DNA from: Valencia hispanica | Taxonomy: Eukaryota; Chordata; Actinopteri; Cyprinodontiformes; Valenciidae | DNA: 64,000 bases | Assembly: GCA_963556495.2 (NCBI GenBank) | Contig: OY747721.1 | Span: 10,388,149-10,452,148 of the forward strand | Direction: 5' to 3' | In this document: piece after piece, positions 43,301 through 58,300 of the stretch | How the letters are laid out: each line of letters begins with the position of its first letter | Position numbering within the stretch: position 1 is the first letter of the stretch | Notes under the pieces: model-generated | What the model saw: the letters and a program-made list of their open reading frames with translations, nothing else | Databases searched by the model: none | What the model was told of the DNA's origin: nothing | Position numbers and translations under genes: made by a program

Positions 43301-46300
43301 CTGTAGGAGGGGAAGACAGATATATATATATATATATATATAAATAAAACAGGTGTACATACCAAACTGTGATTTTTAAGTCACAGTTCAGGATGTTTTT
43401 GGTACACTTTAATCATGAAAAATAAAATACAAGCAGATATAGAGTAGAAAACAATACAAACACTTGAAAACAGTCAGTGTTAATATTTAGAAATGCTTCA
43501 ATAATATTTTGCACATACTTAAGAATTAAACAGGCTTAAACCACTTTGGAGTTGTTCTGATATTTTGACAACCTATTCTCCCAGCTGTACTTGAATGCAG
43601 CATGGGCATTCTCATCAACTGGGGATTCAGCAGACTTGGTTTTATACAAAATAAAGAGTTTGGGCTGATTGGATGCTACTGGTAGCCATTTGGATGTCAG
43701 CTGATTTTTATCTAGTATCAGTGATGTTTAGTGCAGAGTGTGTTATGGACCTTATTACAGTCAAAGACAAAGTTCTGATTTGGTCCATCTTTCTATTTTT
43801 ACTTTAGCTGCATTGTTTTGGTGTCATTTTTTAAAGTTGTGCTGGGCTCTGAGTTCCATACATAAACATTCTGCATGTGTTCAGGTAGAAAAGAGCTGGA
43901 TTCCTTCGGTATACGTGCGTACCGAACCGATAGGGCTGTACCGAAAAATCCAAATACATGTACTTTTTTCTAGTGTTTTATCAGCTTCATCATCGAGCTG
44001 TTTTTATTTGTCTGATTGACTATTTTCAGTTTGTGCTGTATAAAAGGGAAAAAAAGCTACTTTTGCAAAAGAATCATCAAAAAAATTGTATAAAAGGGTA
44101 AGCTGACATTTCAAAGATGAAAAGTTTTCTAAAATAATTAAACAAAAACCGAGAAAGAAGGGGTGAAGGAAGGATAAGGCAGTGTTTCAAACGAAGGGAT
44201 GTTTGACGACTGCCACCAAGCCCGACAGGATGCACTGCAGCATTGCTGACAAGCAAATTAGAGCAATAAAATGAAATAAAGTATAATCTGACTACTGACA
44301 ATCTAACATTTAGTCTGTCAGTATGCTCATCTACTGTTTAAGGATTTGTGCTTTCTTAACAGTCATTTTTTCTAACCAAGTGGTAATGCTTTTGTTTTTA
44401 CTCTGACGACTCCAGCCTGCGTGGGTCAACAACATCCTTCTGGCAAGAACAAATGAAAAGCTTGACCAATCTTCTAAGCAAATACTCCTTCACTCTTCCT
44501 CCGGCAGAAAATCTCTCATAGCTCATTCATTAGTGCCGCAATTAAAAAGTAAAACGATGTTGCTTGAGGCTGCAGTCATCGTCCAAAAGTTTCACAGTGT
44601 TCTGCTCTCTGCTTATCAAAAGGTTGTATAATTTGTGCAACAGGTGTAGAACGTGCAAGATGTCTAACTGGGTCTCTGTGAGCTGCTTCTCTATCCATTT
44701 ATGTTGGATAATGATCCAGCATGATAATTATGGCTGGGGCCTTTAAGGTGTTTGATTCAAATTACAGTCTTTGGAATTTATGTAACTGACTGCAGGAGGG
44801 GAAACGGGATTCATATATTGCCAGCTTGTGTTGCTTGCCTGACTGTCCGGGTGGAGGCAAGTCAGAAAGTCCAGACGGGAGACGCATGAGGACGGTTAAC
44901 ACTGCAGCCTTCCCTCCAAAACATGGCTCCGTTGCAACTGGTTTAGGTGCACCCTTAAAAACAATGAGAGAAAAACATAAATTAACAGAATTTCAGTATT
45001 AATAAAAGGTATTGTTCTTCTAAATCAGATATTATGGGTAAAAAAAACGTTTTTCTTGTTCTCGACAGAAAAGCTCTACAACTGCAATAATGCATTAACA
45101 AACAGCATTCTCTGCTGGATGATACACCCTTGCTTTACCAACTAAGCTGAAATCAATTTTACTTTCTGCTCTGCTTCAAGTGATGCTTTATTTATTTTTT
45201 TAAAGGAACCAGCCGACCAAAAGTCACTAATGTCATCTGATGGAGCTGCTGCATTTTAGTCAAGACGCCCTCCTCCTGAGACAAATGGTTTGATTGGTCA
45301 CAACACAAACACTTGTGTCCCTGTCAGACAGTCAGAGTGCCGAGGCGATGACCTACCCCTTAGACGTAATGGCCAGAACTGCTCGTATCAAGCGTGAAAA
45401 ACATGTCATCCTGATAATGAATGTCAAGGGTTTCACAGCATGCTTTGGATGAAAGGACAGAAATTGTTGAGAAACAACGTGTCTCTGAATAGAATTGCTT
45501 TTTTTTTTTTCTCTGTGTGGCTGTGTTTAAAGTAGAAATAGCAGGAGTCAGAGTGAAAAAACGAACTTTTAAGTCCCCACACGTATCGATATCAATAAGA
45601 AAATTCTTGGGAATTTTTTTGTTGAAAGCGAAATCTTCAGATAATCAACACATAAAAGTTTAGAACAAAAGATGAAGAATAAAACAAAACAGTACCAGCA
45701 GTGTGACATTGCCTCAGATCCTAAAGTAAATAATTAATGACTGTCCATAGCAGGAAAGATGGAAACAAAAAATACTGTAAATGCTATTTTCAAAACGTGA
45801 AAAGTTTTACATTTGAAGTATTTAATTCCCTTTTAGTCATGCAACTGATTTTCTTTCAACAAGCAATGTGTTACAATTCTTAGATTATTCAAAGCCTATT
45901 TAAATATTCTGCATTTGTACTCTAACATGGTAATTCGTAAGTCCCAAGCTCATAAACGGGGAAGCACGAACATGCAAACACACAACCAAATAGTCAGTGT
46001 GAGCTCTCCTTCCAGGTCTGACAGGTCTCATCAATCAAACTAGCTGTTCATTACCGGTTCCACAGGTCGAGTGCCTGCCATTTTGGTCTGCAGCTTGCAG
46101 GACTGAGTGTCTCTGTCCAGCAGCTGAAGACATCTTGGGCACTAAAAGCGAAGCCCGGTTTGGAGTTTTTAAGCAAGCAAATGGGATAAATGGGCATAAA
46201 GACGGCTAGGATCCTTCCACTCAGACCAGCTGGAGGGTCTGTAAAGTTACATCAGTGATGCGAATGACCAATGCAGAGAGATCAGTCCTTACGGTCCAGT

Positions 46301-49300
46301 CATAGTGGACATATTATTTTGGTGATTATATTTTTCTCAATTGTGTTTTCTATACAAGTTCCTTCAGTCATTTGAGGACATACTACAAGCTTTATCACAG
46401 CACATCAAGTCAGAAGGCTAAGTTAAAGCAGAAACAGTGCATGCAAAATAAAGCCAATGTCCTCTGTGTTATCAGCTAATATATGCAATAGTTAAGTGAG
46501 AGCAGATGCTGACTTATTAGCTGACACGGAGCAGAATGAGGTTGTTTTGAGGTTTCACCTTCAGCTCATGCCAAATCATTTAATATATCTGCAAGGCATC
46601 CAAAAGTGCAAATGAGTATTTAAAAGCGTGTAAATGTTAAACTTTTAAATGTATTTCTAAAAGGTTACTTCAAAATTACTGAAACTAAAAGGATCCATAC
46701 TTAAACTTTATTGAAAAAATTCCATTTCCTGATGACCAATTATTTGGTAAAGATGCAAACTTTAGAGCTGTTACAACAAATGGATGGGGCGAAGAGTTCG
46801 GTTTTGTGTTTACATTTCTAGCACACAGAAAAAGGTGCAATGTTATTATGTGGATGCTGAAATCCACACAAAAGTTTTCTATTTAGTATTTTTAGAAGGT
46901 GCATTTAATGACCAATTCAGAATTCATCACACAATAAAGCTACATCATCTGCACTTATAAAATGTCAAACCTTTTTCAAACTTAATTAAGTTGGAAAAAC
47001 AGATAGAAAAAATACAGAGTGCTTAATAAGAAAAAATTAAAGACATGACAAAACAAATTTAAAAGAGTAAAACTTAATAGACCTGCATATACAAGTAGAA
47101 TATCATCATGAAATCTCAAAGCTGATCAATCAAATCTAAAACTTCTTAATCTCTTTAAAAGATTCAACATTATCAATAAAACTTAAAGACTAGGTAAGAA
47201 TATTCCACAGTTGAAGTGTAACACAGTTAAAGTAGTTCATTTATATCTAGACCCAGGTGACCATTATTCACTGATCTCATTTGGAGCACAAAACATGCAT
47301 CAGATAATGCTCAATAACAGTAAAATTGTTATATTGTCACTTTTGTTTTTGGGTTGCTGTAGGCTGTGAGGGATCGCTGTTTCAGGGAAAAACCTTTCAA
47401 GTTTGACATTAAACCTAAAAGACCACGTTATTAAAGGAAAAGCCCAAATTCCCAAAGAGTGTCGATGGTGGAAAATCCTCCAAGTTGAAAGTGTAAATGA
47501 ACTTTACTGCCGCAGACAATATAAGGTGTTTCTAGTACTGAAACGATTCCTCGACTAACTCGAGTTTTAAAGATCTTCGAGCAAATTAGTTGCCTTGAGA
47601 ATTCGTAAAGAAGAAACACCGCAACAGAACCCCCCCAAACAAAAACGGTCAAAAGTGTGTGATCACCACAAGCTAAACCGAGAGAATCACAGTACAGTGT
47701 CTATATTGCAAAACTGAATTAGCGTTCCACAACAGCATGCCCTCAATAATGCAACATCTTATAAGGAAGCAGCCACTGTGCAATACTTGCTGAATTATTT
47801 GATTAGTAAAATATTCGACAGCTGCAGCTAGCCTTTTCAGTTTCGTCTTTGGGTCAGAGAGCTCAGATAAGATGCGGATATAAACAATGTCATTGTCCTT
47901 GCATTGACTGCAAAAGGTGCAAAGACTTTTTGTGATCATAAACCATCAGAGTCCCGTGCTTTTGTACTTTTAAGTTCTGCTTTCTTTCTTCCTCAACATT
48001 AAGTCATAAATTAAAATGTTAACCAAGTTAGAATCGTCTATGTGTTCATCTTTATGCATTGAAAAATAAATTGTATCCCCCTCCAGCAATAAGAGATGTA
48101 AGGTGCATCTATAATTTACCCAAGTAAGCACAACAGAAACATGACTGGTGTTAAAACAGAACCCAGAGGTACGCCACATCAAAAGGTTGATCAGATCTGA
48201 CATGACCTGGATGACATGAACCCTGAAGGTTTTGTGAAATAAAGTAAAGTTTGAACCATTCCAAAAGAACATTCATGTGATCTCTACCAGATAACGCAGC
48301 TTCAGTATTAAGGTGCTGTGAGCGGCAGTGACAAATACAAAGCGAAGAACTAACAAAAATGGGAACATGAACTCCCAAGAGTTTGCGGCTATCTCTTACA
48401 CCTTGTTCACACCGGCTGTGGAAGCGCTATGAAGTGGCGCATTCACAAAATCCGCTGCCCCCCTGTTCACACCAGACGGGTATTCTCTGCCATGGTCGAT
48501 AAGAGCTTCTGCTCAGCTGTTGTTTTTTCAGAGCTATATTTTTTCCATCATGGGTAAGTAAATAACCTCATAAAGTGCGCCTCTGTGTGTGTTTGTGCAT
48601 TTGTTTGTTTATTTTCATCTTTATAGTCTGTTTAGATACACAAACATAAATCAAATTTGTCAATCGCAGTATTTTATTTTGAAAAATTGCTTCTATTTGA
48701 AAATTTACCAGATGGTCTGGTGTGTCTTGGTGTGACTTCCTGCCAGAATTGATGCGGATCGCTTGCGGCCCGCACAAAAAATAGACCGGACGGCGAAACG
48801 ATCGCTTCACTCCACGAGCCACTCACAGAGGATTGTGGCGCTTCGCGTCTAGTGTGAAATACACCATAGGCTAACAAGGGCGACAAATAGAAGCTTTCTC
48901 CGTTCCGCGCTGCTTAGGCATCCAGTGTTTAGTTTATTTGAAGAGGACAAGCACATTAATGAACACCCAATACAATTACTTTGTGTAAATGTGCCAGATT
49001 TAGCCATAGGCTACTTTCCATCTATAGTCCTCATTCATTTAAGACAAAATAAGTTTACAGACAAAAGGTAAAACATAAAACAAACAGTTTACGTGGAGGA
49101 TTCCCGAATTAAAATTGGTATATTATTCAAAATTTTACACCCTTTCACAGCGATGGAATTTGGTCTCATAGTGGTTCTTCTAAGTGGAATCTCACAGTCG
49201 GTTTCTGTACGGTCCTATCACTATTAGGAGCCTTATTGTGATGATTTCTCTTAAATAGAAGATGCCTGTTTTGCAAGTAAAGAGCACTATAGGCATGTAT

Positions 49301-52300
49301 TTTTCCAGATATCATCATAACAGCTACCTAGATTGTTTCCTAAAGGCTCTCGAGCAGCTGTTAGGTCTACCATTTAATGTGCCTCACAAAAACACTTATG
49401 TATATTATGAGATAAAGAAGGACCAAGGCTGGAAGAGATCAAACATCACATGGACCTACATTCCAGTGACAAGTACGCAATTAAAACTATACTTTAATCA
49501 AGAAAAAACAGGCTGTTTCTAACAGCATTCTGATTCAGATGCACTCAATGAGACTAGAAGCATTGTTTATCCTCCTCTTTTGCGCTTTACATTGCCCTTC
49601 AAAACACCATAATGCTGTGTGAGTACCACTCAGCAGAACGCTCAGCGATAATGTGTTGCCTCTTTGCAGGTTGCCACAGTGATTTTATTTCTTGCATGAG
49701 CCGGTGACAAGGAGCTCGGACCAAGCTGAGAAATCACCAATGGTCTCTCAGATCTTATTTTGAGGACATATCTCTTCATCTTGCTTTAAACCAAGCAATA
49801 AACCATATTGCCTCGAGACCTATGCTGAACTTGGAGCCAGATATTCCCATTTGTTTTGGAAGTATGGACAAAACAGGACAGACAGGACAGTATGGGGTAA
49901 TTCTAAGCAGAAGTATATGAGGGAGAAAGTGACAGTAACAGATGAATTAAGACCTATTTTGAGAGCCAACCAAAGGAAAGGAAAACGCAAAACTGAAGCA
50001 GTTTGAGTACTTAGAAGAAATCTCGGATTTTCTTTTGACATGGCAACTAGAAAAAAAGTGTTAATTGGGTTCAAAAAATGATTTGGATGACTTCATCACA
50101 ATAGCTTTTGATTATGTAGAATTAAAATAATTACATAATTGCATACTTTCTATGTCTTTAAAGAAGAAACAGTCAAGAGGTCAAGGTTGTATTGGTTGAA
50201 AGAGCTGCCATTTCTAAATTTTTTATTTAATAATAAAAAAAATTTAATCAAAAAAAGAATGCATAAAGTAAATCTGTGTGTAATGTGGGATTTAGACTCA
50301 CATCAACCATAGGCTGAAGGAATTCTGTTAGCTCTCCTCTGGCATCCATCGAAACAGCAACGGATGCAAATGGACGGCTGGCCATCTGCTGACGCTCTCT
50401 CATCAGCTGCTGTAATAACAAACACAGATGATACGTGAACAAAACACAGTAAACGTGCTATTAAACAGTTAACACATCTTTTGTGCCATTAATAATACGC
50501 TCCACTAGAATTAAAACATCATGCTACATTACTATCAATTGTTAATTTAGTAGTTAAATTTTTCTACAGAAGGCTTAAAGTTAAAGATGAAAGATTATTT
50601 TCAATTCACTAACCAAGATCAATGGAGTTTTTATGGTCCGTTTATTTTTCTTGTTCCATCTTTTTTACTCTTAAATTCTATAAATCAAACATTTCTGCAC
50701 AAAATAACTTTTTTGAAAGGGTACTTCTCCCTTAGGAGAAAGTGCAGGGTTCCTACACCGACTGGAAAGGTATTAAACTTGGTTTTCATAATTTTAAAAG
50801 GTCTGAAAAGTATGGAAAATTAAAATATAAGTATGGAAAAATAATAACCTTATTCTTTAAATCAATATTTATAATTAAAACTATGAGTAATAATGGACTG
50901 GTCAGTAAGTCTGCAACTACTCTCTTGAAGCTTCGCTACAGATAAGCTGTGATTAGGTGTTTGGACCACATGGTGACACGATTTCTGTCCCCCCCTCCTC
51001 CTTCAACTAATCAATATTGTACAACAACTAGTGCCACACTATTATCAGCAATGCCCTGACTGATCAATATCTAAACAGGCACCAAGGACATGACTGATTG
51101 GTATTGGATTTCAGATGAGCTTAAGTGTGGTGCATTAAGATCTAATTGTATTTCAGATTACTAAAGCTCTTTAGCAGGTTTTTTTATACTGGGTCTCATT
51201 ACTGGTGCTTCTTCTGGACCTCTCCAAGTATGATTTAGTGTAAAAAAAAAAAAAAGGGAACAATTTTGAACGTTCAATTTTTCCCCAAAACAAATAATCC
51301 AAAACCGGTATGAATTTTAGCATATTTCCATATGCTAAGGCGCATTATGTTAAACTTTGACCTAATCAAAGACCATAGAGATGCATGGGATGCTTAGATG
51401 GTCTGTTTATCACCTCTTATCTTGTTTCAACCTCTCCAGTTCTTTATTATACCGTTTTTAATAGGAGTTCATTTCTAAAGGTCTCAAAGATTTTTCAAGT
51501 TTAATAAAATGCACATTGATCCCTTGAGTAAAGGTTTGTGAGCAATCGGAATTTGTTGTTGAAAAGCTAAAAAAAAAAAATCTAATCAATTCAAGGCATT
51601 GGTGTAATTACAATTAATGGCGTTTCAATCCAATTTTCATCAACAATAAGTTTTGGATTTCATAGGTTGTCACACATGTCAAAAAATAAACATGTTTGAA
51701 CCTAAACAGTTACATTAGATGCAGACTTGCTCATGTTTTCCAGCCCCCTATACAAGAACTACATTTGTAGCTAGCTCTGGTGTCTGTCCTTGCAGCACCA
51801 TGTTTGGCATTAAGGTGATACTACAGGCTTAAGGGCTGCTGCAATCAATAGATCCCATACATCTTCTTTTTGGTGGCCAAACAAACTTTAGGGGCATTAC
51901 CATCACTAACTGCGCTGAGAAAAGTCCAATTGAACACATCATTTCTTTTAAAACATTTATTTTCAGTAACTAAGTAAAATTAACGCATTAAAATCCCCAC
52001 CCTATGAAAAACGGGTCAACATAAACACATTCATGTCTAAATGAAGTTGAAAAAGTCGGATTAAAATGTTTTTCTGTGTTATATATAAAACGGACAAACT
52101 GACCTGAAAAACATTGAAAATATTATAAATATAATATGGTGAATGTCAATATTGTCATTAAATGTTGCATAATGTGAAAGGTTAATTCCGTTTTATATTT
52201 AGTATTTAAAACCTTAAGTGTACCTAGCAGAGGATAAATTCTGCAGTAAGTTTCTGCCTCACAAAAGTATTTTAATAGAGTTCCCTACAATCCTCAGTAT

Positions 52301-55300
52301 AAATAATAAATTAACTTTATTAAGAGAGACCTTTTTAGGTTCTGAGGTGTCTTATAGTTTCCTTCCTGCACACAATGGTATCCTTGAAGTTAAACTGACC
52401 CTGGCAATTCTTGTTTCTGGACCCCCCAACCTTCAACACAGAGCATAATTTAGTATTCATTGGTCTGGCTGTTAATTAGCAAAAAATATTAGAGGTCTGA
52501 AGAGGTTGACATGGAAAAAATTACCAATTGAGAAGGTGACCATTTGAATCAGTGTCTAGGTGTTTATCAAGGACAAGTGGTGAAAAGACAAAGTCAAACT
52601 ACTATTTAGTTTTTTTGTGGGTTTTTTGCATTGCCATTCTTCTGTAGCATACATATTTTAGACAGCTTAAGTCATTTGTGGTTTTGTATTAAAATGGTTT
52701 TTTTATTGAAACAATTCCACTCAAAAACACCTGATTGATCCTAAACGTAAATTTAATGATTAACAAGAAAAAAAGCTAGCTAAAACTAGCAGAAATGCTA
52801 ATGTTAGGTAAAATGTTGGATAACCAGGACATGTTGGCTAACACCAACTCACTCCAGTCAGTGTGTTAACTTTAGCTGTTAAGCCAAAATTAGCATAATG
52901 TTAGCTTAAATGCTAGATATAGCATGTTGGCAAACAGTAACATGGTAGTTAACAATAAATCAACCCATTCAGTACATTGAAAATGAGCTAAAATCCAAAT
53001 GTTAGCTAAAATTAGCTGAAATGCTGAAATAAATATGCTAAATTATATTCTGGTAGTGGTGGGCGAAAAGGTATAAGGTAGAAATAATATAAATTTACCC
53101 AGCGATCAAGATTTTGACTATACTGGCCCAACGTGATATGCGCATTTTGATGCTGTCATCAAGGAGGATAAATACTGATGTTCAGTGTTTGTCTTTATAC
53201 TACATATTGCAAGTTTAAAATATGTTGTTTTCAATTGAATGGGAAAAAAACCTGTTGAACTTGAAGCATTTTAATTCTAATATGTGCAGGTTTATTTTTG
53301 TGCGATATAAAATTTATAAATAAGTAACCAGGAAAGCTTTGTGCTTTTTAATAAAATTTAGCTTGGAATTTTATTTAAAATATCTGCATCTTTATGTTGT
53401 GAGAATTGTTGTGTTGCATTTGGAGAGAAAAAAAGATTTGAATATTTTTAAATAGATTTTGCACAATCAATGTTCTTTAAATGGCATTCTCAACTTTTTT
53501 AAAAGTTGTTGTTCTGCTGCAATGTATCTGAAAAGTGAGAATGATCATTTTGTCATTTTGACATCTATAAAGAAAAGAATATATCGCAATATACTGTAGA
53601 TTTGAGGCCATATCAACCAGCCATATATTATGGTTTATTTAGATGCACCTATATCTGTGAATGTTCAGTCTTTACTCAATCTAATGTGCCAACAAAACAC
53701 ATTTTAAAGTTTTCGGAGACCCCAGTCAGTGCTGTGTAGATGTACTGGTGCACGGTGAAGGAGTGGAAAGTGGCGCTGCTTTGTTCAATCTGAAAACCTT
53801 CCCTCGGGGAGGTTTTCAGATTGAAATTACAGCACCCACATGAAATTGACATTGATCACCTGATTGATTTTTCCTTTTTTAAACTTTATATCTGATGCCC
53901 GATGTTAAATTGTTGTACATCTCTGCCATTAAACATCAAACCGACAATACAAAACCGATAGATTTGAGCTGCTGGGTCACAATGGGTCAAAATGAAAAAT
54001 GTTGCCCTTTTCAAAAAAGATAAACGCAAGCTGGGGGGTGCCGGCGAGGTTGTTACAAAACAAGAAAACAGCTCAAGGCTTATTACGGTTTTCAGCACAA
54101 AAAGCTTCAAATCCAACAACATTCATCCTAAATGTCAGATAGCAGTAATGTTATTTATCATGTTGCAGAATTCATTTTAACGCAGAAAAGCACAAGATGG
54201 GAGCAAGAGCAAAGTCTAGCACCTGCCATCCAAAATGTGCCAAGAAAGCAAACATTAAAAAGGGCCAGCACAATACCTGAGAGACTCTAGAAATGAATGC
54301 TAAGTTAACGACAAAAGGCAAGGCTGAACTCTGTAAAACCAATTAACGTTTATGCAATGACAGACTGATTTTGTCTAGAGTACAAGCTGGAGCCATTCAC
54401 AATTTTGATAAGGGTGGGCATGCAGCGCATTGCTATGCAACTTGATTAATTTGGCAAGTGAGGGCATGAATTATCTGTCGAGTGAATACAACATTTTGTT
54501 CCCTTCACTGGATTGTATGAAGGGGTGGGTGTCATCCCGCCTCTGAGCACATTTCACACCGTTGCAGGTCACTCTGTCCCTTTCAAAGATCACCGGTAAT
54601 ATCCACAGGCTGCAATCTTTAAAAAAATTTTTTTTAAATACATAAACATGCAGTCAAATATACATCAACCCCTCCCTCCCAGTGCTGCATTGCTTTCCTC
54701 ATGGCAAATTTGTTGTAGACAATTTACACCATGCATATGACCGCTTGTTGGACAGTCTAAACACGTACTGTGATTAATGGACTTAGGATATCCAGATGAA
54801 GATATCCAGTAGTGTCCTGCAAACTTTCCTAAGCTGATATGATGCTGAGGCTGAGGTTTTCTTTGTGGCCTAAAATATCAAATATAAGAATAGAATATTT
54901 ACGCGCCCTATTTGAGCCTGACCTTAAGCTAATACATCTTGGTTTCCAGTCTGAAGCAAGAAATAACAAAAAATCTGTATATTTGGGAGTTAAGAGGTTA
55001 GACTGGTTGTGTTGTGAAAAAGTATTTGCACACCAACAGATTTCTTCTATTTTTCCTTTTTTGTTTGTTACACTGCTAAGACCAAAATTATTAATCGACA
55101 CGACAGACTTAGATTTAACCTAATCTTTTTACTTGACCAACATGTTTCTTCTGACTGGAAAGAACTTAGATGTGTCAGAATATGAAACTACAATGTCCCA
55201 TAGATTTAAGCAAAAGAAAAAAAGGGTATCTATGTTTGACTTCCATTATATTGAAAGAAGTTATTTCTGCTGCAGATTGTGAGTGTCTAGGAAAATTCAG

Positions 55301-58300
55301 GATTCTACACTGTTCCAAAAATCAGATCTAAAACAAAAGAATTAAGTTAGGACCTGTGGCTGTGCATTGTGGCAAATCACAAGTCATGAAAGGACTAAAC
55401 AGGCATATCTAAATCTCTACGAGTTCAGGTATTAAAAATACAAGATGTTCCACAAAAGAATCCAAGGAACCCCAACAAAGTCATTCTGTCAAGAAGGTGG
55501 ATAATTCACGTGGTAAAATTTAAACGGAAACAGTCCAGCGGCCACTGCTTATTGTTTTATTCTTTGGATGCCAACCAAGGAGGCACATGCTTGACCGTTG
55601 CAAAATCTCATCTGAGCAGAGAAGAAGACTTCTGGTCTTCTGTTTTTTGGTCATATGAAATAAAAATATTTTTTTTGTCTGGAAAAAGTAAGCCTTTATT
55701 TTGAGGTAAAAAGAGGAGACCCCGAACCCCAGGAAAAAACTACCATATTCAACTGGGAACTTAATGCTTTTTGGTAGTTTTGTAGTCAGTGGGACAGGCA
55801 ACCTAACCAAAAAGGAATAGTCTACAGAGAAACTTGGTCTTAGGCAATTATTGATATTTCAGCATGTACATTTACAAAAACACACAGCTAAAGTGGTGAT
55901 GATTAGCCAACACAAATATTAATAAAAATACTCAGTAAAAAATGTTTTTGCTTTGGAATGAACCAACTAGAGACCCGACTTGGATCTGATAGAGAATCTG
56001 GGGAGGGAGCTACAGATTATAGGGTGATGGCAAGGGGGCATTACACCTCAGCGATTTCAAGCTTAATACTATCGTCAAATGGTCCAAATGAGGGGTGCCC
56101 AAGTCCAGTCCTCGAGAGCCACCATCCTTTAATTTTTAGATCCATTCCTTACCAGGCCTTTGCAGAGCTGACTGCTGATGAGGGAATTCAGGTATTTGAT
56201 TTTGGTGTGTTGGAGCTGGGATGCATCTAAAAGTTCCAGGATGGTAGCTCTCAAGGACTGGACTTGGGCACCAAGTAAAAGAACATCTAAAATCTAGTCA
56301 TGTATTGCAAATAGAGATTTTTACAAATTTGACTGAAAGCTAGTATAAGGACTTAAGAATTGTAGGAGAGAAATAGGGTTTTTGTAAATCTCACACCAGC
56401 ATTTAATTCCAGCACTAGACTGAAAGTTATAGAGAAACCATGACAAAAAAAAAAGTAACTTAGTTTTAAGATAAAGAAACTATTTAGGAATATCTCTTGA
56501 GTAGAATCAGATGGATTGAACAATAGACTTCAAGTGTGTTTCAATGTAAGGTTATTACCAAAGACGATAAAAATGTTTAAGGTGAATGATTTAGTGTTGA
56601 ATAAAACAGTTGGTTGCTAACCTTCAGCAAGCAATTGTGAAGAACACATTTGATGAATCACATGGCAATAAATATGGGTGAATCTAGGTATCATCTGCAT
56701 AATATTGAAAAAACACACTACTACTATTTTTTTGTAACAAGAGGACCAAAAGGAGTCTGAATAACAAAAAAAAAAGAAAACTGGCCCCAGTATTGAACCC
56801 TGAGGGCATCCGCAAGTAAAAACTGTCAAAGAAAAACAACAAAACCAGGTAACTAAGAGTAAAACCACTTAAGAGATACACCAGAGATTCAAACCCAGAC
56901 GTAAGTACACTCATCAAATAGAACTGGAGATTTAACGGACAGCAGGTATCCAAATATTTAAGATCGGGGCTAGACAACATAGTGATGGTATGCTATTTTT
57001 ATTCTGGCTTTGAATACTTGAGGAAGACATTCACAATTGGTTTAGCTGCATATCAAAGAATTCTAGAAAATTAGGGTTTTTTATATTAGAAGATCAGATA
57101 AAGTGGAAGAACAGTTCCCATCAAGTATTTAGCTTTTTGTTATGTTATTTTATCCTATTTCTTCTCTTAATAGAACAAATTCTGTGAAATTATGTGGTTA
57201 CATATTTTTTTTCCGTAAATTAAAAAAAATAAAATCTACTGAAATAGTCACTCCTAATTTTGACTATGACAGGTGCAGTGCATTTTATAACAGTTAGGCC
57301 TTAAAAACACCACAGTGTCACAGAAATCCAGCTAAGAATCTAAGAAACATTCAGCTATCTAATAGGAGAACCAGGAGGGCACAGCATTTCTGAAAGTCAT
57401 GCATTTGTAATAATGCTTCACTAATGCATTGATGGGACTTTATTGAGTAAATAATCAAACTTCCTTAAAATACCAACAACACATCACCACTGAGCACCAC
57501 AGCTGACTTTAAAAGGTCCGTCTTCACATGTGTGTAAAAGGCAGAGAGGAGCTGCATTAGATAAATCCATGTTTGTGTGTGTAACATCTCTGCGGTTCTC
57601 TCTTGTGAAATGTCAGCACGCCCCTCCCTTCTATTTTCCCCCACAGGTAGCTTCAAAGAGGTCAGCCTTTGTCTTCCTATGTGGCATTTAGAGCTGTTGT
57701 CTCTTGCTCCCTTGGTTTCCACTTAAAATCCAAGCCCCGTCACTTAACTTCAACCAAAATTATTCAAATTAACCGGTACACCTCTGTTATCATGTCCCTT
57801 TAAACCTAAACCTAAAGCCCTAATCTAAATAATATACTGCGGAGGACAACCGGCACTTTCAGATAAAAAATAATTCAAGTAATTATTTTGTAGTTTCTAG
57901 AAACCCTCCAGAATTGTCTTTTGTTCAAAGCAAATTCTCAAAAATAGAAATTTGAAATGATTGCTTGGGTAGCTACAGATCTTCATATTAATAACCTAAA
58001 AGAAAAAGAAAACTCCAAAGAAAATATGCTTTAAACAACTCAAATCAAACACAATCACTAATTACAAATACCATTTACATCAGAAAGCCAGTTTAAAAAA
58101 AAGCCCCATGGCTTGATCAGAGTTTTATTAATGGCCCAGGCATTTCTGAAAGCCTCATTAAAACTCATTCATTCCATGTTTTTACAGCAGATGAGGGCTC
58201 AAATGGCCCCAGGATGAAACCTTCCATCCCTCACTTTAGCAAGCCTCGTAAATAGAAATACACAGTAGAGAAGAATCAGGGAACCATTTTGTTTACAAGT

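Noticed and set aside
46020..46150. Possible - strand exon (MSSAAGQRHSV...) in the atrnl1 intron
   Set aside because: The flanking atrnl1 exons already join in phase without it, and nothing in the attractin family matches it.
49262..49522. 86-codon open frame on the + strand
   Set aside because: No recognisable domain, no splice context fitting either host gene, and a length expected by chance in this much sequence.
53784..53825. Pre-miRNA interpretation of the hairpin
   Set aside because: The stem is only 20 bp with a two-base loop, too short for a Drosha/Dicer substrate.
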